From Anomaloglossus baeobatrachus (taxonomy: Eukaryota > Chordata > Amphibia > Anura > Aromobatidae): a DNA stretch of 64,000 nucleotides. Positions 10,539 through 20,724 of the stretch are shown here, one piece after another (the first letter of the stretch is position 1; the number at the start of each line of letters is the position of its first letter). The notes under the pieces were generated by a model. The model was given only the letters and a program-made list of their open reading frames with translations. It ran no database searches and was not told the origin of the DNA. The stretch lies in assembly GCF_048569485.1 (NCBI RefSeq), contig NC_134353.1, positions 706,873,841 to 706,937,840 on the forward strand, written 5' to 3'. The translations under genes and the position numbers were made by a program.

Positions 10539-11648
10539 TCACTCTGATTCTTCTGCGTCGGTCGGGGGAGGGGGCGCGGTACACACTCGGGCCTTTTGGC
10601 TGCCCCTCAGGTTTGCGTCCAACGCAAACCACCCCCTCTCCCCGCAGTGCCGGGTGTACTGCACCAGGTCTCCTGGCATCAGGTTGCATCCTGGGTGCTC
10701 CTCCGGCAGGTGGGCATTAACATCCCGCCGGGCTATAAAGACTTCGGCCTCCAGGCCCGGCTCATATATAAAGCCATAGCCCCAGCGGACATCAAACCGC
10801 TTCACCTGCCCTTCATACAGGGGGCCCCGGACACGGAAGGTCGCTTGGCGGAGGCTCTCTTTTTCCCTGGATCGTGCGGGCCACCAACTCCGCCTTCTTC
10901 CTTTCCCTTTCCGCGATCTCAGGGCCCAGCGGTGTCGGCTCCCTGTCCCAATACGGGGCTGCTGCGAGCTCCGGCGCACGGGTCGGGCCCCGCGAGACCT
11001 TCTGGACACTGCCCACCACTGGCGATCTGGAAGGTCCCGCGGTGACTTGGCCTGGGGTACTGCCTTGCAGCGGCAACCCGGCGCAACCTCAGCCGAGGTG
11101 TGGGGGATGGGCACAGGGGTCCTTTTCCGCCGGGCCTCCTGCACGGAGCGGTCTGTCAGCTCCGGCACGGGGGAAGTCTCCGCAGATACCTCCGGTTCGG
11201 GCTTCGGCACCTTCCAGGGTAGCATTTCTGGTCGGTCACGGGCTCTGGCTACAGGCCGATCCGCCTGGGCGGACATGCGGGGTACCGCTACCGGTTGCGG
11301 GGGTAGCAGGCCTAGTGGCGGGGGCGCGGCGGCCAATACGGGTAGCGGGGGAGGTAGCTGGGCGAGCGGGTGTGGACCGGGTCCCTCCGCCGCGATGACC
11401 GACCCACTGGGGGCACAGGGGCGTGGGTCACTCACCCTCCCTTCCGAAGCTCCCTCTTCATCGCGTCTCCGCACGTTCGCCACAACCTCCGCCATGTCGG
11501 CCTCCCACTCCTCCAGGAGGAACTGCATCTTGACCTGCAGCCGTTGTTGGAGCTGTGCGGTCCGGATCTCCACCCATGCCGCGGTTCCAGGCGAGGGGGC
11601 TACGGCATGAACATGGCTCTGGCGGCCTCTTCCAGGAACCAGCAACAA
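10539..11648 (-). CDS. Cold-shock-domain protein encoded inside the LTR element (fossil ORF)
   Basis: The 369-residue frame starts about 270 bases inside the 5' LTR. Residues ~1-65 contain a likely amphipathic helix (LQQRLQVKMQFLLEEWEAD). The middle is proline-rich and then strongly basic. Residues 278-348 (10605-10817) fit a cold-shock domain: GQVKRFDVRWGYGFI holds the RNP1-like GYGFI strand, EVFIARRDV is in the RNP2 place, and ERGWFALDANLRG is the last strand. The spacing is close to that of Y-box proteins (FNVRNGYGFI). Cold-shock domains bind single-stranded RNA or DNA, so a nucleic-acid-binding role like that of nucleocapsid is an inference. I see no zinc knuckle, capsid or enzyme domain. 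I do not know of a described LTR family with this content. Confidence 0.75.
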   Translation of the reverse strand: MLLVPGRGRQSHVHAVAPSPGTAAWVEIRTAQLQQRLQVKMQFLLEEWEADMAEVVANVRRRDEEGASEGRVSDPRPCAPSGSVIAAEGPGPHPLAQLPPPLPVLAAAPPPLGLLPPQPVAVPRMSAQADRPVARARDRPEMLPWKVPKPEPEVSAETSPVPELTDRSVQEARRKRTPVPIPHTSAEVAPGCRCKAVPQAKSPRDLPDRQWWAVSRRSRGARPVRRSSQQPRIGTGSRHRWALRSRKGKGRRRSWWPARSREKESLRQATFRVRGPLYEGQVKRFDVRWGYGFIYEPGLEAEVFIARRDVNAHLPEEHPGCNLMPGDLVQYTRHCGERGWFALDANLRGSQKARVCTAPPPPTDAEESE

Positions 11649-11899
11649 GATGGCCGCAGGGTCCTGGCGTCCCTGCTTTTATAGCCACGGGCTACATGCG
11701 GCCAGACGCCATCAGTCCCCCTTAGTCTCTTTCCGGATCCTCCTCTACAGGGGCGGGGTTTTGGCCTTCGCGCCTCCACTGCTCGAGGAGACGCTTGAGC
11801 GGGAATTTTTCGCGCCCAAGATGGCGGCTTCTCAAATTTTTCGGCCGGACACCTCCGGCGGTCACAAGGCGCACCTCTACCAGACGGCAGAGCGGTAAG

Positions 11900-11917
11900 A
11901 TCCTGTTCGTGACGCCA
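11900..11917 (-). promoter_or_regulatory. Primer binding site, tRNA-Ser type
   Basis: On the - strand TGGCGTCACGAACAGGAT starts three bases after the 5' LTR. Its complement ends CGTGACG-CCA, which equals the acceptor end and part of the T arm of vertebrate tRNA-Ser(CGA) as I remember it (18 of 18 bases). The position is exactly that of a minus-strand primer site. Confidence 0.8.
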
Positions 11918-11920
11918 AGT

Positions 11921-13096
11921 TGTTGCGGGCGGAGGAGGGGACGCTGCGCTCTCCCACTGCTCGGGTCCGGCTGCTGCTCGGTGGTGGCTCGAGCGGTGGG
12001 CCGGATCCCGGGGACTCGAGCGGCGTTCCTCGCCCGTGAGTGAAAAGGGGAATTTGATTGTGGGGGTTTGGTATTGTCCGTGACGCCACCCACGGTTGTG
12101 GTGAGATTGGTGACAACACCGCTGCTCTGGACAGGGGATCCCGGGAGCGATGACAGGGAGCAGCCTGGATGTTAGTTCTCCACTCCGTGGGTAGGGGGTT
12201 GGTTGTCCCGGGGCCCGGTGATAGGGTAGGGATGGATGGCAGGCGGATTACGGGGCCTGGTGATGTGCAGGGTCGCGGGGGCAGTGCTGTGTCGTACGGC
12301 ACGGTGGTACTCACTCAGCCAATGATGTACACAGAGTCTTCGGTAAAACAAACGGCTGGATGGACGGGTCCCACAGACGGCTGCGGTGTTTCTCCTCCCG
12401 GCAGGTTGATGATGACTGCCTTTCCCTGCACCTGTGTAGTGTGTACGGTTCCGATGGGTTCCCACCGGTAACCCACTCCCCAGCTTGAAGGATGCTGAAG
12501 GAGCCCCTTTTGCCCGCAGGCTCTGGCCCTGGGAACTTTAGCCTTGGCGGTGACTGTGTTTCCCTCTCTCGGTTGGACTGTTGCCTTCTGTCGGGACTTG
12601 GCTGCTGGGAAACCCAGGAGGTTCCCTTCGCTAACGGATTTGGCAAATTCATGGCGACTCCTAGCCTTGCCGGGGTCCGTAAGCCCCTGCCGGATGGTGC
12701 TGGCTTCTCTTTGCGTACCGGTCCGGTACCGCCGGGCCACCGCCCGTCCACGGTCCTTACGGCAAGCTCCAATAGGCCACTCCTGCAGACGGTCACCACC
12801 GTCTGCCAACCTTGCTGATCCGTCCGGGCCACACACCCGGACCACTTTCTGTCTGCTCAACTGCTACTTCCCTCCTTCCACTTTCACTTCCAAAACTCAA
12901 CTCCTCTACTTTTCCCGCCTCCAGGACTGTGAACTCCTCGGTGGGCGGGACCAACCGCCTGGCCCACCTCCTGGTGTGAACATCAGCCCCTGGAGGAAGG
13001 CAACAAGGGTTTTTGTCTGACTTTGGTGTGCCTGACCGGGAGTGTGAGGTGTGTTAGTGTTGTTCTGTGACGACCTGGTTTGTCCAGGGCGCCACA
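11921..13096 (-). repeat. 5' LTR (right on the map) of the cold-shock-domain element
   Basis: 1176 bp. On the - strand it begins TGTGGCGCCC at 13096 and ends ...GCAACA at 11921, next to the primer site. It is a direct repeat of 8684-9863. Confidence 0.88.
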
Positions 13097-13129
13097 GGAT
13101 ACTTTCAGACAGCTGCAAAATAGCTTTAA

Positions 13130-13551
13130 AGGGGCGGTCCTCTACTCGGACAACCATTATTAAATCCATATGTTTCCCCTTTTTAAGATAATAAAACCTA
13201 TACTTCCCTCTGGTGATGGCGCCGTTAGAGTGGTTTCGGCCATGTCTCTCCCAGGATTGCGAACCAGGGTGACGTCACACGGTCCTAGCCATTCAGGGCC
13301 TGCGTCACTCTCTTCGCCTGCAGACAATCTCTTTCTCTGGATGTAAGCCATACGTTTGAAGGTGGGAGAGTGAAGCAGGCGCTGAATCACTTCTGGGACC
13401 GTGTAACGTCACCTTAGTACCCAATCCTGGGAGAGACGTGGCTGACATCACTGGAACGCCACCATCACTGGAGCTAAGTATAGGTTTTATTATATGAAAA
13501 AGGGGAAACGTACGGATTGAGAAAGGGTTGTCTGAGTAGTGGACTGCCCCT
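13130..13551. mobile_element. TTAA-site MITE (piggyBac/Kolobok type)
   Basis: Flanked by TTAA at 13126-13129 and 13552-13555. The ends AGGGGCGGTCC and GGACTGCCCCT are inverted, and the inverted match continues inward (CTACTCGGACAACC against GGTTGTCTGAGTAG). No coding sequence. The TTAA duplication fits piggyBac or Kolobok, which I cannot separate here. Confidence 0.75.
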
Positions 13552-14360
13552 TTAAATAGGACCATGAATGTTAAGAGTTGATCTCTTCACAATAAAGAAG
13601 GCAGTGGATGTGCTGCTTAGATCTTATAGGTTTCATTGTCACTCCTAGCACAAATATTTGGCCCCGCACAGACCCACATCATGGCTGCCTTAAAATGCGT
13701 CCCTTTTCTCTGCAATATTTTACAATTATAGTGACCAGGAATACCTGGAATGGTTTGGGATTTAGACATTTCCCAAAAGCCAGAAATTTGTAAAGTTTCA
13801 AATGTCAAAAAGTTTGCAAAGTATTTTTACAGAGACCTTGTGAATCCGCAGGCCAGATGGGGGCAGCGGTGAGGGCTCATCTGTGACTATTCCTATGGAG
13901 ATGATGCTTCGAGACACTGCGGCTTTTATGTGGCTCCATCATAGGCCATATTGAGGACCTGAGATATGGATCCTGAATATAGCTATCTACATATGAGATC
14001 GAGCTCTACGGATTGAAGACGTAAATCCTTTATTTCTATGGATAAAATCCAAAATCTATAGTGAAAATTAAAATCAACAGCAAATTCAAGTCCATGCTGA
14101 GTGTGAACAAGGCACCAACGCGTCATAGGTGCCATACACAATTATTAATAAGGGTTTATAACACCAGAACCGCCTTGTTGTCACTGATAAAGGGGTCGTC
14201 CACTACTGCAGCCATCGTCTGAGCCCACCTGGAAGATGTTCACTGCAGACGATCAGTGCTGATTGTCTGCAGTGCTCACGTGACACCCCTCTGGATATTG
14301 ATCTTTATAGAATAGTGGGTGGTGCAGAGGAGCCAGTCTGGAAGGTACCATTTATTATTA
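13552..14360. other. No gene seen
   Basis: Non-coding sequence with no clear repeat ends and only short frames. The phrase AAAGGGGTCGTCCACTACTG near 14190 resembles a TTAA-type MITE end, without a partner. Confidence 0.4.
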
Positions 14361-15990
14361 TTATTATTAATATTTATTTATAGAGCACCATTAATTCCAT
14401 GGTGCTGTACATGAGAAGGGGTTACATACAGAATACATATCCAAGTTACAATAGACAGACTAATACAGAGGGAAGAGGACCCTGCCCTTGCGAACTTACA
14501 TTCTGTAGGATTTTGGGAAGGAGACAATAGGTGGGGTGTTGATTGGGCGGAAGCTCCGCACGGTGGTGAGGTGGCAGCGGCTCTGCACGGTGGTGAGGCG
14601 GCTTCGCACGGTGGTGAGGCGGCTCTGTGCCGCCCCAGCAGCGGATTGAACCGCTCGGATCCGGGGGTAGTAGGCGTTCGTGGTTAGAGGGTCTCCCGAC
14701 CCTGGGGCTTAGGGGCCACACTCAAATGTAAAGGGGGTATTTACAGGGGAATTGATATAGTTGGTGACGCCACCCGTGGTGTGCAGTAATTGGGAGTACC
14801 GCCTCTGCCGTTGGGAGTACCCGGAGTGATGGAGTGGGGCAGCTAGGTGACATTACCCTCCACGGGTAGGGGTAGGCCCCGGGACTCTGGATGGTGGTGC
14901 AGGGACACAGTGTTGGGGTCAGTCGGGTACTCATTCAGCAATGAAGCAGACGCTGACAACAAGGTAAACCAAGTCTCTGAACGCCGCTGCCTCTCAAGGG
15001 GAGCTCGTCCAGGTCCCGTCCCCTGCAGTGCTGCTGGTGGTCTGTAACCTGCCTCCTGGCACTAGATTTTAGAGTGTCCGTTGTGGTCTGGTAGCTTGGA
15101 GCTATCCGGGTCCCGCTCCCTACTATGGCTAAGTAGAGGATCCTGATCTCAGGAGCTCACGCTTGGGATTTCAGTGGGCTGCTTGTTTGGAAAGCCCTAT
15201 CCCCCTCGTTGCACTAGTGCCCTGATTCTGGAGCTGGTGGGAACAGTCCATAAAGGCTCTGTTCTCCTCAGGTTAATTGCCGGGTTGCCTGAAGCTTCTC
15301 CCTGACCTAGGGTCCGTGTACCCCGTCGTGCCTTCAGTCCCGGACTGGTGATAGGACCAGGTGGCTGACCGTCCTTCAAGACAGGTCCCAGGCACCTAGC
15401 CTCAAACCCTGCGACCGGGGGTCCGACTCCTCTAGGTCCAGACCACCGTCTGCGACCTAATTTTCCTCTCCTCAGGGAGCTCCAACTTCCAGTTCCTCTC
15501 TCACCAGGAGCTACTTCTCTTCTCTCCCTCTCTGACTTGAACTTGACACCTCCCACCTCCTTGTCTGACCCCTAGGTGGGCGGCCCTATTCCTGCTTAAG
15601 CAGCCCACTGGTGTGCCTGACAGGTGTGGTGCAAAGTGTATCTAGGATTTGTGAATGCTGATGGAGGCAACACTGCAAGATAGAGACCCAGAACCATGAG
15701 GGGTTGAATACTACACGAGAGGATAGTTTGTGCAGTACCCTGTGACAACCTGAATAGTTCAGGGTGGGGAGGCGGCTCCGCCCGGGGTTGAGGCGGCGGC
15801 GGCTCCGTACGGTGGTGAGGCAGTAGCTGTGGTGGTGGTGAAGAAGTGGGGTCATTGAAGAATATACGCATTCCTGAACAGATGAGTTTTCAAGTTCCGT
15901 TTGAAGCTTGAAAGTGTAGCAGATAATCTGATGTGTTGAGGCAGCGAATTCCAGTTTCAGTAGAATGATGTGGACGGAAGCCGGACTGTA
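14361..15990. repeat. Frog interspersed repeat holding a solo LTR and a GC-rich minisatellite
   Basis: The outer parts (TTTATTTATAGAGCACCATT ... and, after the LTR, ACAGATGAGTTTTCAAGTTC ...) belong to one frog repeat. Its middle is a minisatellite of ~21 bp (GGCTCTGCACGGTGGTGAGGC) seen on both sides of the LTR, at 14557-14625 and 15770-15840. The solo LTR landed inside this array. Confidence 0.6.
14626..15766 (-). mobile_element. Solo LTR related to the cold-shock-domain element (fossil)
   Basis: About 1.14 kb. On the - strand the left part matches the CAGGTTGTCACAG region of the 8684-13096 LTRs, and the right part keeps the conserved ACGGGTGGCGTCACCAAC block. No internal region or second LTR is present. 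The outer boundaries are approximate because they abut a minisatellite. Confidence 0.65.
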
Positions 15991-16009
15991 GGTTGTCAAA
16001 GAGAAGCAC

Positions 16010-17612
16010 CTGTCACAATCTGCCGCTTTGGGAAACAGCGCAATCCATTAACGGATGTGCGCTGCTTCCCATTGACTTGTATTGATGACGCATTGCGATG
16101 GATGGCCCTGTGTTGTATCCGCCGGGCGGAAAGAACGCAGCATGTAGTGTGACATCCTGGCAAAACCAGGTAGTCACAGAGGTTGTGCAAATCTCTCTGG
16201 CACAAAACTCCATCTTCCTTGGCATACGAACACAAAACCCACACCCAGGTACACCACACAGCCAGTAAAGCCTAGTCCCCCCCTCATGACAATAGGGACA
16301 AACCAGTGGGTGGGACCAGGCGGATGGGAGCGCCCACCTAGGGGTCCTGAGGTGTCAGGGGCGGGAATACAGTAGAACAGTTCTGACAGTTGACAGTGGA
16401 GGAGTGTGGAGTGCAGTGGAGTCAGGGATTGGGGCCCCTGGACTACCGTACTAGGTGGCAGACGGCAAGCAGGACCACAGGCGACGGAGATCCGGTCGCG
16501 GGAGACCTAAAGTGGACCGGGGCAGGGTTGTAGCCCGCCTGTGACAACAGCGGGAATCCGGTCTGGAGGCCGTGCACAGTCGGGGTACCTGGACCCTAGG
16601 ATGAGGAAGGTTTCAAGCCCCCTTGTTAATTGACCAGCCGGGGACAAGGTTTCAGGCCTTGTTCTACAGAAGCCCAGAGAGCGAAACAGAAGCCCAACGC
16701 GGGGGATAGGGTGTCCGTCAGAACCCACAGAAATCCCACGGGTCAGATTTCGCGGGCCAGAGCTCCCAACATACACAGTACAGGGAGTGGACTTCCCCGT
16801 TCCAAGCGGAGTTGTCCCAGTGAAGACACAAACACTGAGTGCAGGAGGAAGGGACCCCTGTTTGCTACACCCGGATGTGGGACCCGAATACACCCGCCGG
16901 AGGCGACCGGTCACTGGCAATTTGGTTTACCACTGGACTCTGTGTGCAATTCCTTGAACTGTGAGTACACCATTTACCCCCGGTCCAACCCTGCACGTCA
17001 CCTTCAACAGCCATTGCTCCCGTACACCTGGGCCCCGGGACTACACCTCCCCCTACCCGTTGAGGGGATTCCATCCTGCTGCCCCGCTCCATCAGCCCCG
17101 GGCGTCCCATCACCAGACAGCGGCGGTGCTACCAACTCTCACCGCAACCCACGGGTGGCGTCACCGACAAATTAATCCCCTGTAAATACTCCCTTCGTAC
17201 GGTTGTGAAGACGGACGGCTGTATGAGCCCAGGTCCAGCCACCACTCGAGCCGCAGTAACGAGCCCAGATCCGAGCAGCCCCTGCAGCGGCCCGGCCCCC
17301 CGTCTGCAACAGTAGCGTTTTTCTGCGCTTCCCAGAGCGTCAAAAAACACAATGTGCTCGATTCCGTTGGCGTCCGTCATTTTTACTGTATAATGGAAGC
17401 TATGGTGGCGGAACCTGTCATTTGACGGATTCCTGTGACGGATCCGTCTTTACACAACTGCACATGCTCAGTTGAGTAAATTGCTGAAAAAAAGCTACAA
17501 CAGATTCCGTTGTTTTGCAAGATCCGTCGCATCAGTTGTGCCACTATATGCAACTCATCCGTTACATCCGTCATACAACGCAATGCCGCACAACGCAAGT
17601 ATGAAACTAGCC
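16010..17612. mobile_element. Harbinger-like MITE split by a solo LTR
   Basis: The right part (17316-17612) ends CGCAAGTATGAAACTAGCC before a TTA at 17613-17615 and has the CCGTTGTTTTGCAAGATCCG wording also found at 58022-58649. The left part (about 16010-16143) carries matching CGCAATCC and CCGCCGGGCGG wording, but its terminus is not clear. Non-coding. Confidence 0.6.
16148..17311 (+). mobile_element. Solo LTR related to the cold-shock-domain element (fossil)
   Basis: 1164 bp, starting TGTGACATCCTGG and ending CTGCAACA, flanked by GTAG at 16144-16147 and 17312-17315. The start shares the CCTGG-AAACCAGGT-GTCACAG pattern with the 8684-13096 LTRs, and the end shares the ACGGGTGGCGTCACCGACAA block. 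Its orientation is opposite to the other two. It is an internal deletion product of a once longer element. Confidence 0.8.
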
Positions 17613-17615
17613 TTA

Positions 17616-18480
17616 GATGAGAGGTGGGAGGAAGGTTCAGCATGGACGTGCTGCTCGAGGAGTTTTTTCCTCACCTCCCTGGGCTCAATAGAGATCCAGA
17701 CACGGACAGCCCCTTTAATTAAGGCCCCTGTCACACGCCCGTGAAAATCACGCACGTGTTTCATGGACGTGTCAAAGATGAAGATTGTCCTCGGTGTGCT
17801 GTGTGTATGGCACTACGTGTGTTCTCCGTGTGTTATCCGTGATAACACACGGAGAACGGGAACTTTCTACTCACCTGTCCCTGGCGTCGCTGTCCGTGGT
17901 GCTGATCTTCGGTCTCCGGTGCTACTGACTCCCCGCTGCTGCTGCTTCCAGCCGCAGTGAAGTGAATATGCAATGAGCATAATGAGCGGCGGTCGGCAGC
18001 AAGTGACAGCAGCGGCAGAGACAGCAGGGCAGGAGAAGGTGAGTAAAGGTTTTTTGTTTTTTTTTAAAAGACACATGTCTTTTCTCTGGTGCGTTTCACA
18101 CGGAACACATCCGTGTGGTCTGTGTGTGTTATGTATGACACGTTTGCGTTCCGTGTGACACCCGTGATGCCAGAGAAAAACGGACATGACGGCGTATGGG
18201 GCACACGTAAGTACGGAATGGACACGCGGTCTGTGCAAAAATACTTACGTGTTCCCGAAACTATAGGAAAACATATGTCAACGTGTGCCCGTGTCTCCGG
18301 TACGTGAGAAAACTGTCCACACACGTACCGGAGGCACGGACGGGTCCACAGATCATTGCATGACCCTAAACTAACCGTGCAGAAACTTGCTCCTGGCTTC
18401 ATTTATTCCTTTTTCCCTCCCTGATTTATAGCTCCGTCCTCAGCTCTGGGATCTTCATGGATTATTCTGATTACCTACAA
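17616..18480. other. Non-coding, MITE-like palindromic sequence
   Basis: From about 17726 (GGCCCCTGTCACACGCCCGT) to 18365 the sequence is rich in short palindromes such as GTTATCCGTGATAAC and CCGTGTG/CACACGG, typical of frog Harbinger-like MITEs. I did not find a clean right end or target duplicate. Confidence 0.45.
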
Positions 18481-18499
18481 TCCCTATATGCTCGAACAG

Positions 18500-18762
18500 C
18501 GGCACGGAGCATGCTGGGAGTTGTAGTTTTTCCAAAATCTTGTGGCTAGATTAAAATAGTCCCGCCTCCGCCGCCCGCTCACTGCTGGGACTATGAAACT
18601 GACAGCAGTCAGTCCGCACAGAATGTAAGCGTGCTAGGGGCGGGGCAATGGGTGACGTCAGGACACAGGGGCGGGCCCTAGGCAGATACCGTCCTGTCAG
18701 AAGGAAATGAATGCTCCGAGGAGAGAGGACAGAGTACCGGGACCGCTGTAGGGCGCCGGGAG
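18500..18762 (+). promoter_or_regulatory. Probable CpG-rich promoter of the YDJC gene
   Basis: In order: CATGCTGGGAGTTGTAGT (18510-18527), which is the ACTACAA-TCCCAGCATG motif bound by ZNF143/THAP11; GC box GGGGCGGGGC (18637-18645); a full CRE TGACGTCA (18653-18660); and a second GC box GGGGCGGGC (18668-18676). The block is C/G-rich and not obviously repetitive, unlike its surroundings. It lies 7.3 kb upstream of the exon that holds the YDJC start codon. The link to YDJC is inference from order and strand; a divergent transcript is possible. Confidence 0.6.
18690..18762 (+). other. YDJC: Candidate untranslated first exon with splice donor
   Basis: Just downstream of the GC boxes, GCCGGGAG is followed by GTGAGCAG at 18763, a good splice donor. 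The next coding exon has an acceptor at 26094-26095 and 19 untranslated bases before its ATG, so an upstream exon is required. The 5' end of this exon is a guess, and an internal ATG at 18706 is not in a useful frame. Confidence 0.5.
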
Positions 18763-19530
18763 GTGAGCAGCTGCGGGGACAGAGCGGGAGGCCTACCAAT
18801 TCTCTCATTTCTCCCCCCCTGTGTTGTGGTATCTTCCAGCCTCATCTCACCCTCACTATTTATTACATGCCGCTGTATCCTGCCGCCCCCAGTCTGCATC
18901 CGACCTGCGCCTGTCCACGCTGCTTCCTATAGCGGCTCTTACCACATTGCCCCAGTGCTCCCATGTGTCAGTATAGAGGACACCCGTGTTAGTATAGAGG
19001 CATGTGCCCCGGCCGCCTGATAGATTGCGCCATTCAGCCGTGAACCTTGCTCTCCGTGATGGCCCTTATGTAACTTGTCTCTGGCGCGGCTGCTGGCTCC
19101 CACGTTACTGATTATCTCCCAGTCTGATATCGCCAAGCAGTAAGAATATGCAGCCGCCTCTACTGTATAAGGGCTTTTCCCATAATACCCCGCACTGTCA
19201 GACCCCCAGGCTTGGCCAGGCACAGGCAGTCCCATCAGCCCTCTGGAAAGGGGAGAACTTGAAACCTCTTTTTAACCCCTTAGTGACTGGGCTACCTTTT
19301 CCAAATCTCTGCCACCAGTGTCCCTTTATGTGCAATGTCTCCCCATATCCCAGTGATTCTGAGCCTTGTTTTTTTGTGACACGTTCTATTTTATGATAAT
19401 ATCCATATGTTTTGCTTTTATGCAAATATCAGAAATTTGACACACACTTCTAAAAATTAGCAATTTTCCAATGAATGAATATTCCTGTAATCCAGATATT
19501 CCCACCACACATGTTAATAAATCTCAGTGC
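18763..19530. other. First intron, no gene seen
   Basis: Non-coding sequence. The part around 19265-19440 (TTTAACCCCTTAGTGACTGG ...) is a known type of frog interspersed repeat. No element ends were identified. Confidence 0.4.
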
Positions 19531-19533
19531 CCG

Positions 19534-20004
19534 GCTGCTTTCACACCTCAGTTTTTTCCTGTGCGGCACAATCCGGCGCTTTGCAGAAAAAACGCAACCG
19601 GTTTTTTTTTTGCCGCCGGTTGCGTTTTTTTTTTGCATAGACTTACATTAGTGCCGTATTGTGCCGCATGGGCTTGCGTTCCGTCCGTTTTTTGCTGCAT
19701 GCGGCAGATTTAGCTGATGCGGCGGCCGGATGGAACGTTGCCTGGCACATTTTTTTGTCCGGCAAAAAAAAACCGCATCGCGCCACATCTAGCCGATGTG
19801 GCGTGATTTGCAATGCATGCCTATGGACGCCGCGTGCGTTTTTTTCGACTGCGCATGCTCCGTAGCCTGCCGCAAGCGGCAAAAACCGGACGGGCCGCAT
19901 GTAAAAAAACTTATACAAAGGATGCGGTTTTGTCGCCGCATCCGTTGCATAGGTTTTAGAGCCGGATTGGCCGGCTCTGCTAAAACCGGAGGTGTGAAAG
20001 CAGC
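19534..20004. mobile_element. Harbinger-like MITE, GCTGCTTTCACACCTC ends
   Basis: The ends GGCTGCTTTCACACCTC and GAGGTGTGAAAGCAGC are inverted. The interior consists of palindromic GCGGCAAAAAC-type blocks. A TTA follows the right end (20005-20007) but is not seen at the left, so the target duplicate is not confirmed. No coding sequence. Confidence 0.65.
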
Positions 20005-20007
20005 TTA

Positions 20008-20724
20008 CATCAGCGCCGTCTGTAAAATGTGCTGTTTGTTGGGATGTCAGAAGCTTTAACATATTAGCAGTCATTTTTCATAGGAAAATTACAAAACCTA
20101 TCTTGTTAGGGACCTAGTCAGTTTTGAGGTGACTGTGGGGGACCGATACTTTTGGGGATTTCCAATATAATACCATTTTACAACCTGCGCACCTCAACAT
20201 ATTCAGAGCTGCTGTCAGGTAGTTATTAACCCCTTCGGCTGCTCTTCAGGAATTAATGCAAAGTGGTACGACAGGAAAGAAAAATGTTATTTTTTACCAC
20301 TTCAGTGCTAACGTCTGAACAGGCCCCTATATTCGGCAGGCTTTATTAAGGCCCGTTATTTGTCCGTTAATTTCTTTTTACAACCATCAGGACCACACAA
20401 TCATGATATCAGGATGCCGAAGGGGTTAAAGAGGAGCCCACACACTCTGTTAACCATCTAGGATGCGTTAAGCCGCCCTAGTCTGTGCCAACACCGATCA
20501 TGACTGATGCAGCAGGGTGTCAGCCGTAGAGGACAGCTGCTGCATTTTCACCTGTCAGGGGGAAGCTATTAACTTAGATCTCAGCCCAGGTCAGTAAAAA
20601 GATGTATTGGTGGTCACTAACTGGTTAAGGAAATGTAGAATATAATTTTAGATCTCATTTTTACCATCAGATTTTATAGGAGAACTGGCCACAAAGTTAT
20701 TTTAATGGCTGATCAGAAGACTGT
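20008..20724. other. First intron, no gene seen
   Basis: Non-coding, with several fragments of frog repeats (for example TTAACCCCTTCGGCTGCTCT near 20227 and its inverse AAGGGGTTAAAGAGGAGCC near 20419), together a diffuse inverted repeat. No ORF worth calling. Confidence 0.4.

Larger units (their letters stand above)
8684..13096 (-). mobile_element. Non-autonomous LTR element encoding a cold-shock-domain protein (fossil)
   Basis: Two direct repeats of about 1.18 kb (8684-9863 and 11921-13096) flank a 2057-bp interior. On the - strand the LTRs start TGTGGCGCCC. The interior starts with a primer site matching tRNA-Ser (11900-11917) and ends in the polypurine tract AAGGGGGAA (9864-9872). A 4-bp GGAT at 8681-8684 and 13097-13100 is the likely target duplicate, with one base of overlap at the left boundary. 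No gag, protease, reverse transcriptase or integrase is recognisable; the only long frame ends in a cold-shock domain. The LTRs differ by roughly 2-3%, so it is older than the Gmr1-like copy. It looks structurally whole. Confidence 0.85.

Noticed and set aside
10596-11610. Plus-strand frames of 149-187 codons opposite the cold-shock ORF
   Set aside because: They are shadows of the - strand frame in GC-rich DNA. Element orientation (primer site, polypurine tract) and domain content both favour the - strand.
18551-18932. Possible divergent coding gene at the promoter, with frames of 73-85 codons on both strands
   Set aside because: The frames are short, overlap in CpG-rich DNA, have no recognisable domain and no family. 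A divergent non-coding transcript remains possible but is not supported.
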